From: Brucella grignonensis | GTDB lineage: Bacteria > Pseudomonadota > Alphaproteobacteria > Rhizobiales > Rhizobiaceae | NCBI RefSeq assembly: GCF_002252505.1 | Contig: NZ_NNRL01000168.1 | Coordinates: 172,607 to 236,606, forward strand | Length of the DNA: 64,000 nucleotides | Direction: 5' to 3' | Part shown: one piece after another, positions 44,782-54,085 of the stretch | Position numbering within the stretch: position 1 is the stretch's first letter | Layout of the letters: each line of letters starts with the position of its first letter | Notes under the pieces: model-generated | Database searches by the model: none | Seen by the model: only the letters and a program-made list of their open reading frames with translations | Told to the model about the DNA's origin: nothing | Program-made: the position numbers and the translations under genes

Positions 44782-46198
44782 TTGAACCTCCCACGACCTT
44801 CAGGTTACGCGCACCCGCCAAGGGTTCTAGCGATTGACGGATGCGCGCGTGCGGCAGAATGTTTGTTGGTCTTGTTTCCTGCCGCTGTTGAACAGGACGG
44901 CCGATCGTCGAAATCCGGAAGCCCAGATTCCCGGCGATCACCGGTGAAAAGACATTGCGCAGGTCGATGAGTACGGCGTCCCGCATGACCTGTTTCATCC
45001 GAACGAGATCAAGCTTGCGGACACTGTCCCATTCGGTCACGACTACCGCCGCATCAGCTGCATCCAGGCATTCATAGGGGTCGTCGTAAAACTCAACATC
45101 GCTGAGAAGACGGCGCGCATTCTCCATTCCGGCGGGATCATAGGCACGGATGCTGGCACCAAAGCGCTGCAAGGTTTCGATGAGCGGAATGGACGGTGCG
45201 TCGCGCATATCATCCGTATCGGGTTTGAACGTGAGACCGAGGACGGCAATCGTCCGGCCTTCGACACTGCCGCCAAGCGCATCCAGCACCTTCAGCGCCA
45301 TGCGACGCTTGCGCGCTTCATTGACGGTGACCGTTTCCTCGACCAGTCGCAGAGCGACCCCGTGATCCTGCGCGGTGCGCAAAAGCGCTATCGTATCCTT
45401 CGGAAAACAGGAGCCACCATAACCCGGCCCCGCATTGAGAAAGCTGGTGCCGATACGCTTGTCCAGCCCCATGCCGAGCGCCAGCTCGGTGACATCGCTG
45501 CCGACTTCCTCACACAGATCCGCCAATTCGTTGATGAAGGTGATCTTGGTGGCGAGAAAGGCATTGGCCGCATATTTGATCAGTTCCGACGTCCGGCGCT
45601 GCGTGATCACGATTGGCGTCTTTGCGGCCTCGAGCGGGGGAGCATAAAGGGCGACAAGCACGGAACGTGCACGCTCATCTTCCACACCGATGACGACCCG
45701 ATCCGGCTCGAGGAAATCGCGGATCGCGACACCCTCGCGCAGGAACTCCGGATTGGACGCGACGGAGAATGTGCCAGGCCTGCGAACCGAGCCGATGATC
45801 TTTTGCACCACATCGCCTGTGCCGACCGGAACGGTGGACTTGACCACGACGACACTATGGTCTTCGATCAGCGGCGCAAGCTCGCGAGCGGCCATATAGA
45901 CGAAGGACAGATCTGCATCGCCGTGACCTGCCCGTGCCGGTGTGCCGACGGCGATGAAGACAAGCTCCGCACCCTTAACGGCTTCCGCCAGATTGGTGGT
46001 GAATCTCAGCCGGCCAAAGGCGAAATTGCGTTCCACCAGCTCATCCAGTCCCGGCTCATAGATCGGCACGATGCCGCGCTCCAGCCGGACAATCTTCTGG
46101 GCGTCCTTGTCGACGCAGACGACCTCGTGTCCCCATGCCGCGAAACACGTGCCACTGACCAATCCGACATATCCCGTACCGATGACAGCGATCTTCAT
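44762..46198 (-). CDS. ugd: UDP-glucose 6-dehydrogenase
   Basis: A 478-residue enzyme that oxidises UDP-glucose to UDP-glucuronate with two NAD. From MKIAVIGTGYVGLVSGTCFA the Rossmann motif is GTGYVG. Further features are VKSTVPVGT, the central helix with NEL and the catalytic Cys in GYGGSCFPKDT. A C-terminal tail of about 40 residues after the usual end (QETRPTNILPHARIRQSLEP) is longer than typical. ATG 46198 is the family start; the frame opens 28 codons earlier inside the upstream gene. It feeds the UDP-xylose synthase encoded earlier in the operon. Confidence 0.95.
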   Translation of the reverse strand: MKIAVIGTGYVGLVSGTCFAAWGHEVVCVDKDAQKIVRLERGIVPIYEPGLDELVERNFAFGRLRFTTNLAEAVKGAELVFIAVGTPARAGHGDADLSFVYMAARELAPLIEDHSVVVVKSTVPVGTGDVVQKIIGSVRRPGTFSVASNPEFLREGVAIRDFLEPDRVVIGVEDERARSVLVALYAPPLEAAKTPIVITQRRTSELIKYAANAFLATKITFINELADLCEEVGSDVTELALGMGLDKRIGTSFLNAGPGYGGSCFPKDTIALLRTAQDHGVALRLVEETVTVNEARKRRMALKVLDALGGSVEGRTIAVLGLTFKPDTDDMRDAPSIPLIETLQRFGASIRAYDPAGMENARRLLSDVEFYDDPYECLDAADAAVVVTEWDSVRKLDLVRMKQVMRDAVLIDLRNVFSPVIAGNLGFRISTIGRPVQQRQETRPTNILPHARIRQSLEPLAGARNLKVVGGSNETCDV

Positions 46199-46217
46199 AA
46201 TCGTCGCGCCTTTCCCG

Positions 46218-48068
46218 CTAGTTCGTTCCACTGGCGGTATTCGTGCGCCAGCGTGGATTGAAAATTGTCCTGTGGACGTCACGTCCGCCTACACCAGCAC
46301 CGGCAACCGAGAAGCGGTCGTCAAATACCGTGAAGCTTTTCGTGCCCCAGCTCAGTGCCTCGATGCCGTCGCGTCCGCGCTCGACAGTGGTAAAGCCGGT
46401 CAGCGCGACCAGCGCCGTAAAACTGCATGCCATTGCCGGTCGATAGAGGCGGCTCGTCATCCGCACGTTATTTTCGCGGGTGTGCTGGATCACGATCATT
46501 GCCATCAGGAACAGATAGAAGCACGCATTGATGATGGCGAAGATGAAGAAGCCTCTCGTCTGATCCGCACCGCCGACGAGAAGGACCGGCAGAATGGACA
46601 GGCCGGAGATCAGTGCATAGGGAGCGATCACCCGCAGTGGCACCGGATCGACCTCGGATGAGCCTTTCGGCGTGACACGAAAATCGACAAAGGAACCGGT
46701 AAGCCAGTCGCGGAAGGCTGCGAAGGTTCCAGCCAGAACCCAGGGCCACCGCGCCAGCAGGAACAGCATCGCTTCCCAGCTGAAAATCCTGCCGTCGACA
46801 GGGCGGAACGTCTTGCTCGACCGCCACCAGAATGCCAGCGCCAAAATCACGAGCGATTGCGGCATGAAGTGCATCAGGAAAGCGGGATAGGTAACGCTGA
46901 CGAAATTATCGCCATAAGCCAGAATGGCTATCGGCAGAACGAATGTCAGCGCCAGAAAGAACGCGTAGAGAGGATACCAGAGCTGCGAGAACAGAAACTG
47001 GATCTTCAGGCGCAGCGGCAACCGACCGATCAGCTTCGGTGTATACTGCAGCAGGATCATCACGAGGCTGCGCGACCACTGGAATTCCTGCGTCACAAGA
47101 TCGGCAAAGGTGCGCGGACCGTCGCCATGGGCGATGGCATCCAGTGCATGAACACCCCGCCAGCCATGCGCGTTCATGAACAGGGTCGTGGAATGATCCT
47201 CGGCCAGTTCTGGTCCAAGACCGCCGATCTCCTTCAGTGCCGCCGTGCGTACCGCATAATGAGAGCCGATGCAGACCGGAGCAAAGCCGCCATTGTAACC
47301 GGCTTGCAGCGAGCCATGCATACTGGCTTCCACATAGAGACGCCCGCGTGCCGACCAGCTTTCATGCGCATTGCGATCACAAATGCTCGGTGCGGAAACA
47401 TACCCGACAGCGGGATCAGCGAAGGGCCGCAGCATATTAAAGAGATAACCCGGCTCAGGCACATGGTCGGCGTCGAGCTGCGAGACGAAATCATAGCGCT
47501 CATAGCCATAGTGATCGTAGAAGAAGGCGAGATTGCCTTCCTTGCACCGGGTACGGCGCGGCCAGGTCTGCCGATGATAGTCGGCACGGCCCTTGCGTGT
47601 GGAAACGAACACGCCATGCTCACGGCACCAGGCAAGTGTCGAGGGTGAAGGATCCTCATCGGCAAGCCATGTATCGTGCGGCACATCCTGCGCCAGCATG
47701 GCGCGCAATGTTTCAGCCACCACCTCGAAAGGCTCAGACGGAGCCTTGGTGACGACCATGGCGACGCGGCTTCCGGCGGGGATGCGAAGCGGGCCGGTCG
47801 GGCGCGCTGCGTGGAAGAAAATAGTGATGAAATAAAGCGGCAGGATCGTGATCCAGGCCAGCAGCGCGGTCACCAGAAAGGAGCCGAGCAGATGATTGTG
47901 CTTTGCGCTGATGAACCACCATTGCCAGAAATAGGTGATAGCGAGCGCCCAAAGGATGATGCCCACCACATATTCCACCCGCTTGCGGCCAGTGAAGATG
48001 GGCGCCAGCAATGGTTCCCTTTGGCCGTTGTCGCCGTCAATGGCCGGATAAAATTCGCGCCGTGTCAT
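46218..48068 (-). CDS. Membrane GT2 polysaccharide synthase (apsS-like)
   Basis: A 616-residue processive glycosyltransferase of the cellulose-synthase-like group. Two N-terminal helices (VEYVVGIILWALAITYFWQW; LLGSFLVTALLAWITILPLY) precede a GT2 domain with DEDPS, QLDADHVPEPG (DxD), AEDHST (catalytic acid) and QEFQWSRS (Q/RxxRW-like). Five to six C-terminal helices form the export pore, and the C-terminal tail is about 60 residues. No PilZ domain is seen. It would polymerise and export a glycan using the UDP-sugars made by its neighbours. ATGA overlap with the epimerase stop shows coupling. Confidence 0.88.
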   Translation of the reverse strand: MTRREFYPAIDGDNGQREPLLAPIFTGRKRVEYVVGIILWALAITYFWQWWFISAKHNHLLGSFLVTALLAWITILPLYFITIFFHAARPTGPLRIPAGSRVAMVVTKAPSEPFEVVAETLRAMLAQDVPHDTWLADEDPSPSTLAWCREHGVFVSTRKGRADYHRQTWPRRTRCKEGNLAFFYDHYGYERYDFVSQLDADHVPEPGYLFNMLRPFADPAVGYVSAPSICDRNAHESWSARGRLYVEASMHGSLQAGYNGGFAPVCIGSHYAVRTAALKEIGGLGPELAEDHSTTLFMNAHGWRGVHALDAIAHGDGPRTFADLVTQEFQWSRSLVMILLQYTPKLIGRLPLRLKIQFLFSQLWYPLYAFFLALTFVLPIAILAYGDNFVSVTYPAFLMHFMPQSLVILALAFWWRSSKTFRPVDGRIFSWEAMLFLLARWPWVLAGTFAAFRDWLTGSFVDFRVTPKGSSEVDPVPLRVIAPYALISGLSILPVLLVGGADQTRGFFIFAIINACFYLFLMAMIVIQHTRENNVRMTSRLYRPAMACSFTALVALTGFTTVERGRDGIEALSWGTKSFTVFDDRFSVAGAGVGGRDVHRTIFNPRWRTNTASGTN

Positions 48069-49051
48069 GTCCGCATCTCCAGACCAAAGAAGGGCGCAGC
48101 CGTGCGGATGATCGTGTCGAGATCGGAATGGAGCGTGCGAAAGCCAAGCTTCGCGGCCGCTTCAGCCGGGTCGGCATAAAGCACCGGCGGATCGCCAGCC
48201 CGGCGCGCGCGCATTTCGACAGGCACCTTGCGTCCCGTAAGCCGGTCTATTGCATCCACGATTTCCCTGATGGATGTTCCGCGCCCGGTTCCCAGATTAA
48301 GGACCAGATTGCCGCCGCCATTCAGCAGATGCTCGACCGCAAGCACATGCGCCCGCGCCAGATCAACCACGTGAATATAGTCGCGAATGCAGGTGCCATC
48401 CGGCGTTTCATAATCGTCGCCATAGACTTCCAGACAATCTGCCATGCCCGCCGCAGCCAGCATGGCGCGCGGTATCAGATGGGTTTCAGGATCATGCTTT
48501 TCACCCAGTTCGCCATCCAGATCAGCACCGCAGGCATTGAAATAGCGCAGCGCCGCATAGGACATGCCATAGGCTGCCGAATAATCGGCCAGCATATGTT
48601 CCGCGATCAGTTTTGTGCGTCCATAAGGGTTGATCGGATTCTGCATTTCGCCTTCGCGGATCGGCAGCACATCCGGAATGCCATAGGTGGCGCAGCTCGA
48701 CGAGAAAATGACCGGGCGTCCACCTGTCAAGCGGCTGGCCTCAAGAACAGACTGGATGCCGACGACATTGTTGCGATAATACTTTGCGGGGTTCGTAACG
48801 GACTCTCCCACATAGGCCGAGGCCGCAAAGTGAATGATGGCTGCCGGATCATAGGCCCTGATAGCAGCGATAAGCTGCTCCTGCGAAAGCGTGTCGCCCT
48901 CGACAAACTCGCCCCAGCGCACGGAAGACCGGTGACCCGTCGACAAGTTGTCATAGACGACAGGCGAGAACCCGCTCTTGTGCAGTAGCTTCGCGGTATG
49001 GCTGCCAATGAAGCCAGCGCCACCGGTGACGAGTATATTTTTCCGGGTCAT
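48065..49051 (-). CDS. galE: UDP-sugar 4-epimerase (GalE / UDP-xylose 4-epimerase type)
   Basis: A 328-residue extended [46 protein letters not shown], catalytic YGRTK, and a C-terminal sugar-binding region. It interconverts UDP-glucose/galactose or, given the adjacent UDP-xylose synthase, UDP-xylose/arabinose, the activity I recall for the S. meliloti homologue Uxe. It overlaps both neighbours by 4 bases (ATGA). Which substrate is used cannot be decided from sequence. Confidence 0.92.
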   Translation of the reverse strand: MTRKNILVTGGAGFIGSHTAKLLHKSGFSPVVYDNLSTGHRSSVRWGEFVEGDTLSQEQLIAAIRAYDPAAIIHFAASAYVGESVTNPAKYYRNNVVGIQSVLEASRLTGGRPVIFSSSCATYGIPDVLPIREGEMQNPINPYGRTKLIAEHMLADYSAAYGMSYAALRYFNACGADLDGELGEKHDPETHLIPRAMLAAAGMADCLEVYGDDYETPDGTCIRDYIHVVDLARAHVLAVEHLLNGGGNLVLNLGTGRGTSIREIVDAIDRLTGRKVPVEMRARRAGDPPVLYADPAEAAAKLGFRTLHSDLDTIIRTAAPFFGLEMRT

Positions 49052-50058
49052 CTCGCCACCTCGAAGAGCTCGCCCGATGGTCTGACCAGCTGGCGTTCAA
49101 AATAGGCGATCGTCTGTTTCAGTCCTTCGACCAGTACAATCTGTGGTTCCCAGCCAAGTTCACGCTTGGCAAGCGTGATGTCGGGGCGCCGCTGGCGCGG
49201 ATCATCGGTGGGCAGCGGGCGATAGACGATGCGTGAGGACGAACATGTTAGCGCAATAATCTGCTCGGCCAGTTCTCGCACGGTGAACTCGCCCGGATTG
49301 CCGAGATTGACGGGCTTCTGAACCTGGCTGCTCATCAACCGGCTGAAGCCTTCGATCAGGTCATCGACATAGCAAAAGGAACGAGTCTGCGAGCCGTCGC
49401 CATAGATGGTGATATCTTCGCGCTTGAGCGCCTGAACGATGAAATTCGACACGACACGGCCATCGTCGGGCCGCATGCGCGGGCCATATGTGTTGAAGAT
49501 GCGCACGATACGGATATCGACGCCATACTGCTTGTGAAAATCGTAGAACAGCGTTTCGGCCGAGCGCTTGCCTTCGTCATAGCAGGACCGGGGCCCGAAA
49601 GAGTTCACATTGCCCCAATAGGCTTCCGGCTGCGGGTGCGTTTGCGGATCGCCATACACTTCCGACGTTGAGGCCTGAAAAATCCGTGCCTGATAATGCG
49701 CTGCAAGTTCGAGCAGATTGAGCGAGCCGATGACGCTCGTCTTCATCGTGTGCACCGGATCAGCCTGATAGTGCGGCGGCGATGCCGGGCATGCCAGATT
49801 GTAAATCTCGTCTACCGGCAGATCGATCGGGTTGACAATATCGTGGCGCACAAAGCTGAACGTGTCGTAACGCAGGAGATGACGAATATTCTCGAGACGC
49901 CCCGTCGAAAAATTGTCGACACAGATGACGAAGTTTCCTTCGTTCAGAAGACGCTCGCAAAGATGAGAACCGAGAAATCCTGCACCGCCCGCTACGAGAA
50001 TACGTCTCGTTGGCATACTTTCGGTGCTTATACCCGATGATCTGAAATTTATACTCAC
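49048..50058 (-). CDS. uxs: UDP-glucuronate decarboxylase (UDP-xylose synthase)
   Basis: A roughly 336-residue extended SDR that converts UDP-glucuronate to UDP-xylose. Signature segments are [52 protein letters not shown] (catalytic Tyr/Lys) and [10 protein letters not shown], all specific to UXS. A GTG at 50058 with GGAGG five bases ahead is the best start; an ATG at 50016 (MPTRRI) is possible. First gene of the operon, ordered with epimerase, synthase and ugd. Confidence 0.93.
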   Translation of the reverse strand: MSINFRSSGISTESMPTRRILVAGGAGFLGSHLCERLLNEGNFVICVDNFSTGRLENIRHLLRYDTFSFVRHDIVNPIDLPVDEIYNLACPASPPHYQADPVHTMKTSVIGSLNLLELAAHYQARIFQASTSEVYGDPQTHPQPEAYWGNVNSFGPRSCYDEGKRSAETLFYDFHKQYGVDIRIVRIFNTYGPRMRPDDGRVVSNFIVQALKREDITIYGDGSQTRSFCYVDDLIEGFSRLMSSQVQKPVNLGNPGEFTVRELAEQIIALTCSSSRIVYRPLPTDDPRQRRPDITLAKRELGWEPQIVLVEGLKQTIAYFERQLVRPSGELFEVAR

Positions 50059-50335
50059 GAGATCCTCCAACACTACTCGTTTACGGGCGCCCTTTGTTGA
50101 AAAAGAACAGCATTTCCCTATGCGGGCTCAAATTGAACCGCGCTAACTTACGTTTGCTGAATGCTTTACCTGATGATTGAAGGTAACCGCGCTGAGGGCG
50201 AGAGTCGTTATCTTAGAATCCTAAAACTTATCCGCGCGTCCATTTTTGAGGCCTTAATAACCTAACGCTCGGCATATTCAGATCAACCGAAACAGCATTT
50301 CCTTCGACCTAGGTCGGCGGATTTAGGAGAGTTTC
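50059..50335 (-). promoter_or_regulatory. Upstream region of the polysaccharide operon
   Basis: About 277 bases with no gene. AACAGCATTTCC occurs twice in direct orientation (50107-50118 and 50291-50302), and CGACCTAGGTCG (50305-50316) is a perfect 12-bp palindrome. These are candidate activator sites; no known consensus is claimed. Confidence 0.45.
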
Positions 50336-50724
50336 GTGATCAGAACGGGGATACAGCTGAGTTCTATTTCAGCAAAGATCGTGATTTAATTGTTGCCAAA
50401 TGCTTTCTTTACAAAGCTCCCCCGCCATAGCGGGCCAGAGCAAATGGCCATTGATGACGGTCAGACCAGATGTAGAGAACCGTTTCAAACAGGCTGTAAA
50501 GCCCATTGCCAATCGCACCAGTAAATATATAAGCAACACGACTGAACACGGCCATCGCTGCATCAAACAGCGGATACGATCTATGCCCGACTTCAAGACT
50601 GAAACCACAGCCAACGTTACACTCTTTGGCATCGAACTCGTTCATATGATGCGCAAACGGCAAGTCGTCTTTCCCCTAGCGAAAGCACTCTCCAGCAAAC
50701 AACAGTTCGAGGCACCGCATCGCA
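50336..50724 (+). pseudogene. Degenerate IS6-family transposase, right copy
   Basis: Reads NGDTAEFYFSKDRDLIVAKC, then after frame changes SKYISNTTEHGHRCIKQRIR and TLFGIELVHMMRKRQ, the C-terminal half of an IS6/IS26-type transposase. The 5' third is missing and an internal stop is present. It lies in the same orientation as the remnant at 40209, about 10 kb away, with the AraC and polysaccharide genes between them. Confidence 0.85.
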
Positions 50725-50902
50725 CCACGACAAGCGACCCGAAAACGACCACACCGCTGTCGGTTGATCGCGGACAGGATCTGGTGCCGGAGTTTATGGG
50801 TCGACGCTCTGGAGCCCAGACCAAAAGCGTAAAGTGGCTTTAAAAGCAAAATACGTGAAACAATAAATATGTAGAGAATTCTAAGTTTCTTATGACAACA
50901 AG

Positions 50903-50935
50903 AAAAAGGGCGGCAATTACCTGCCGCCCTTTTGT
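50903..50935. terminator. Bidirectional terminator beside the isochorismatase gene
   Basis: GGGCGGCA (50908-50915) and TGCCGCCC (50922-50929) form a stem flanked by AAAAA and TTTT, so it can end transcripts from either side. It lies just after the minus-strand hydrolase gene. Confidence 0.88.
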
Positions 50936-50948
50936 ATTTCGGTCACAA

Positions 50949-51629
50949 TCAGCCGCGCTGTGAATCGAGCTGCTCGTGGTTCTTTTCGACTTCCTGCGCC
51001 TTCATGTAGCTTTCGATGAGAAGCTGGTAGGGAGGGAAAATCTTGGTGTAGACGTTGGCCCACTCCTGCGCATCGTCACGATGCCACGTCTTCTGGAGTT
51101 CCGAAGCCACCGCAGCCGTATCCATAGGCACGACACCGGCTTGAACAACACGAGCGAGCGTAATTTCCTGCGCCATCTTGGAATAGGTTCCGGATGCATC
51201 CACCACGGCGAAAACCTTGTAACCATCCTGAACGGCACTGATTGCCGGGAAGGCCATGCAAACGCTGGTGATGGTGCCTGCGATGATCAGGGTCTTGCGG
51301 CCCGTGGCCTTCACGGCAGCAACGAAATCCGGATTGTCCCATGCGTTGATCTCGCCACGACGCGCTACATATTTGGCATGAGGGGCATTCTCATGAATCT
51401 CGGGGATCAGCGGCCCATTGGGGCCCTGCGGCACGGATGCCGTCGTGATGACCGGCATCTTGGTCAGCGTCGCCATCTTGGCAAGCGCAGTCGCATGATT
51501 GCGCAAAACAGGCATTGGCATGTCTGCGACGGTCTGAAACAGGCCGCTCTGATGGTCGATCAGAAGCATGACGGCGTCGTTGGGGTCGATAACCGGACGC
51601 TGGCCGTTAAAGTTAGCTGGGCTGCTCAT
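50949..51629 (-). CDS. Isochorismatase-family hydrolase (YcaC-like)
   Basis: A 226-residue cysteine hydrolase: Asp in [26 protein letters not shown], and catalytic Cys in [20 protein letters not shown]. The cis-peptide and [13 protein letters not shown] segments fit YcaC-type proteins. Family members hydrolyse amides or isochorismate-like substrates; the specific one is unknown. It is downstream of the pirin gene on the same strand with about 95 bases between, and probably in one LysR-controlled unit. Confidence 0.9.
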   Translation of the reverse strand: MSSPANFNGQRPVIDPNDAVMLLIDHQSGLFQTVADMPMPVLRNHATALAKMATLTKMPVITTASVPQGPNGPLIPEIHENAPHAKYVARRGEINAWDNPDFVAAVKATGRKTLIIAGTITSVCMAFPAISAVQDGYKVFAVVDASGTYSKMAQEITLARVVQAGVVPMDTAAVASELQKTWHRDDAQEWANVYTKIFPPYQLLIESYMKAQEVEKNHEQLDSQRG

Positions 51630-51724
51630 TTTAAGTCTCCTTCTTCAGGCTTGGACTTGTTCAGGGCCGAAAGCATTTCCGGTCCGGGGATACCCGTGGT
51701 TCTTACTGACGCCACGGGAATGGA

Positions 51725-52591
51725 TCAGGCAGAAATGGCGCCGAATTTCCCTGTTCGGAAATCCGCGAAAGCATCCTGCAATTCTTCATTTGTGTTCATG
51801 ACGAAAGGGCCACGCATGGCGACAGGCTCTCCAAGCGGTTCGCCGCTCAGCAGAAGGACAGTTGCATCGCTGTCAGCCGTAACCTCGAAACTGCCACCCT
51901 TTCGGTCGAGCAGTACGAATTGCGCATCCCGTGCCGATCTGTTGCCGTTGACGGTGATCGTTCCGCGCAAGATTGCCAGACCGGTCGTATGTTGATCGGG
52001 AAGATCAAACACAACGCTTCCGCCTTGTTTCAGGCGCAGGTCCCATAGATCAATCGGCGTGAAGGTGCGTGCGGGTCCGGCATGTCCGGCATAGTTCCCG
52101 GCTATGACACGGACAATTCCAGCTTCATCCGGCAGGGCCACGGTCGGAATATCCCGATCGAGCACCGTCTGGTAAGCGGCGGGCGCGGACTTGTCCTTGG
52201 CAGGCAGGTTGACCCAGAGCTGCACCATTTCCAGCGTGCCTCCCTGTTCGGTAAACGCCTTCGAATGACGCTCCTCGTGCAAAATCCCGGCGGCAGCAGT
52301 CATCCATTGTACATCACCGGGACCGATCATGCCTCCGCTTCCAGTGGAATCGCGATGTTCAACTTCGCCCTGATAGACAATGGTCACGGTTTCAAAACCG
52401 CGATGGGGATGGCTGCCAACGCCGCGCGGGGTTGCCGTGGGTGCAAACTGTTCCGGCCCGGCATAATCAAGATGCAAAAAGGGGCTGATGTGTTCACCCA
52501 TTATCGCATGGGACACCATGGAGCGAACCGGAAATCCATCACCCACCCAATGGGGCGATGAGCTGCTGTAAATGCCGATAACCTGTCTCAT
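51725..52591 (-). CDS. Pirin-family protein
   Basis: A 288-residue bicupin. The iron-site histidines are in SHPHRGFETVTIVYQGEVEH and in the ILHEERHS segment (His/Glu). Pirins can act as quercetinase-like dioxygenases or as regulators. Divergent from the LysR gene at 52732 and followed by the isochorismatase-like gene, an arrangement I recall from other proteobacteria. Confidence 0.92.
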   Translation of the reverse strand: MRQVIGIYSSSSPHWVGDGFPVRSMVSHAIMGEHISPFLHLDYAGPEQFAPTATPRGVGSHPHRGFETVTIVYQGEVEHRDSTGSGGMIGPGDVQWMTAAAGILHEERHSKAFTEQGGTLEMVQLWVNLPAKDKSAPAAYQTVLDRDIPTVALPDEAGIVRVIAGNYAGHAGPARTFTPIDLWDLRLKQGGSVVFDLPDQHTTGLAILRGTITVNGNRSARDAQFVLLDRKGGSFEVTADSDATVLLLSGEPLGEPVAMRGPFVMNTNEELQDAFADFRTGKFGAISA

Positions 52592-52698
52592 CTCGATCTT
52601 CCCGATTTATTTCGTTGCCTTGCGGACACTGGGTTGACTGTCTGAGAGCAAAATAAATCTGGAACGAATTAACCGGTAGATCGAAGTTCAGGCTATAC

Positions 52699-52716
52699 TG
52701 TCCTGAAAACAGGACA
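52699..52716. promoter_or_regulatory. TGTCCTG-AAAA-CAGGACA inverted repeat at the lysR start
   Basis: A perfect 7-bp inverted repeat with a 4-base spacer. It overlaps a TATACT sequence (52694-52699) that could be a -10 box, and lies 15 bases before the LysR ATG. Candidate autoregulatory operator. Confidence 0.6.
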
Positions 52717-52731
52717 ATGAAAGAGCCGGTC

Positions 52732-53646
52732 ATGGCTGATCTCAACGATATGCGGCTTTTTGTAGAGGTCGTGGAACAAGGCGGCTTTTCCGCTGCCTCC
52801 CGAAAACTGGATATGCCGCGCTCCAGGCTGAGCCGCCGGATCGCCCTGCTCGAAGATGATCTCGGTGTCAGGCTTATCCAGCGCACCACCCGACAATTTG
52901 CTGTGACGGATATCGGCCAGGAATTTTATCGCCATTGTCTGGCGATGATGGTTGAGGCCGATGCCGCGCTGGATGTGATCGACAGAATGCGCACAGAACC
53001 GCAAGGCACGGTGCGGGTGAGTTGCCCGGCATCGGTCATTTATTTCCAGGTCGGTGAAATGATCGCCCGTTTCATGGAGCGATACCCAAAGATAAAGATA
53101 CATCTGGAAAGCACAAACCGGCGCGTGGATGTTATCCGCGAAGGCTTCGATCTCGCTATCCGCGTCCGCTTTCCACCGCTCGAGGATAGCGACCTCGTCA
53201 TCCGCAAGCTGGCGGAAAGCGAGCAACGACTGGTGGCAAGCCCTATATTTGTGAAGGAAGGATGCAACGCCGTTCCCGCCGACCTCGTCGACATGCCCGG
53301 CCTTGCCTGGGGATCATCCCACAACAATTTTGAATGGAACCTGCTCGGTCCGAACGGCACCACGGCTGAAATTCCCTATCAACCGCTGCTGATTACGGAA
53401 GATATGGTTGCGCTGCGGCTGGCCGCTCTTCAAGGCATCGGCGTTTGCCAGTTTCCCACAATGGTTGTCCGGGATGATATACAGGCAGGACGGTTGATTG
53501 ATCTTCTGCCCGACTGGGCACCCCGCAGCGGCATTATCCATGCCGCCTTCCCTTCACGTCGCGGTCTATTACCCTCGGTGCGCGCGCTTCTCGATTTTCT
53601 GGTCGAAGAATATGCTGCTCTATCAGTGAGCGAGAAAAAAAGATGA
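52732..53646 (+). CDS. LysR-family transcriptional regulator
   Basis: A 304-residue LysR regulator from MADLNDMRLFVEVVEQGGFS, with HTH KLDMPRSRLSRRIALLEDDL and an effector domain (VRVSCPASVIYFQVGEMIAR). An ATG five codons upstream is an alternative. Divergent from the pirin/isochorismatase genes, which it probably controls through the TGTCCTG repeat region. Confidence 0.93.
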   Translation: MADLNDMRLFVEVVEQGGFSAASRKLDMPRSRLSRRIALLEDDLGVRLIQRTTRQFAVTDIGQEFYRHCLAMMVEADAALDVIDRMRTEPQGTVRVSCPASVIYFQVGEMIARFMERYPKIKIHLESTNRRVDVIREGFDLAIRVRFPPLEDSDLVIRKLAESEQRLVASPIFVKEGCNAVPADLVDMPGLAWGSSHNNFEWNLLGPNGTTAEIPYQPLLITEDMVALRLAALQGIGVCQFPTMVVRDDIQAGRLIDLLPDWAPRSGIIHAAFPSRRGLLPSVRALLDFLVEEYAALSVSEKKR

Positions 53647-54085
53647 GGATGTAGATCCATTGAATGTGGTGCTTAACGCTTCACGGATTCGCCAATTCTT
53701 ATGACGTCACTCGCCTTCATTGCCGGATTCTTGTCACTTGTGGTCGCAACCGACGCTGGTTGGTGCCGGGATGCGATGCTCTTGGGAAGGTCGTGTTCGG
53801 CCATCATCTTCTTCAAGTTCCGCAGGTACAGATTGTAGGCCCGATACCATCAAACACACAAAAAATAATGGACTTGTCGTAATGACGGCCTTTGGGCGTC
53901 GGAAAAAATCTGCCGCTTAAAGATCGGAATGCAGTCATTGCAATCATTGACAAAATCTTTTCAACAGAACCGTCTTTGGTTGATTCATCGAACTGGCATG
54001 TTGATCTGTCAGTATACGATTTCTCTTACACGATTGATCTGGTTATACTGCTCCAGCTGATGATTTATCTCGGGGAGAAGGATGT
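53647..54085. other. Spacer with an orphan minus-strand open frame
   Basis: About 440 bases before the large autotransporter. On the minus strand 53673-53849 encodes 58 protein-like residues (YLRNLKKMMAEHDLPKSIAS ... DVIRIGESVKR) with no upstream start, perhaps the tail of a lost gene. GGGGAGAAGG at 54073-54082 is the ribosome-binding site of the autotransporter. Confidence 0.4.

Noticed and set aside
45362..46261. 299-residue plus-strand ORF opposite ugd
   Set aside because: It is a shadow of a strongly supported ugd gene, a common effect in GC-rich coding DNA.
46218..48068. GT2 protein as cellulose synthase BcsA
   Set aside because: It lacks a visible PilZ domain and sits with UDP-xylose and UDP-glucuronate genes, not bcsB/bcsZ partners.
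48011..48988. 325-residue plus-strand ORF opposite the epimerase gene
   Set aside because: Antisense to a recognisable extended-SDR enzyme and without family features.
50976..51995. 339-residue plus-strand ORF across the isochorismatase and pirin genes
   Set aside because: It spans two real genes on the other strand and shows no protein-family pattern.
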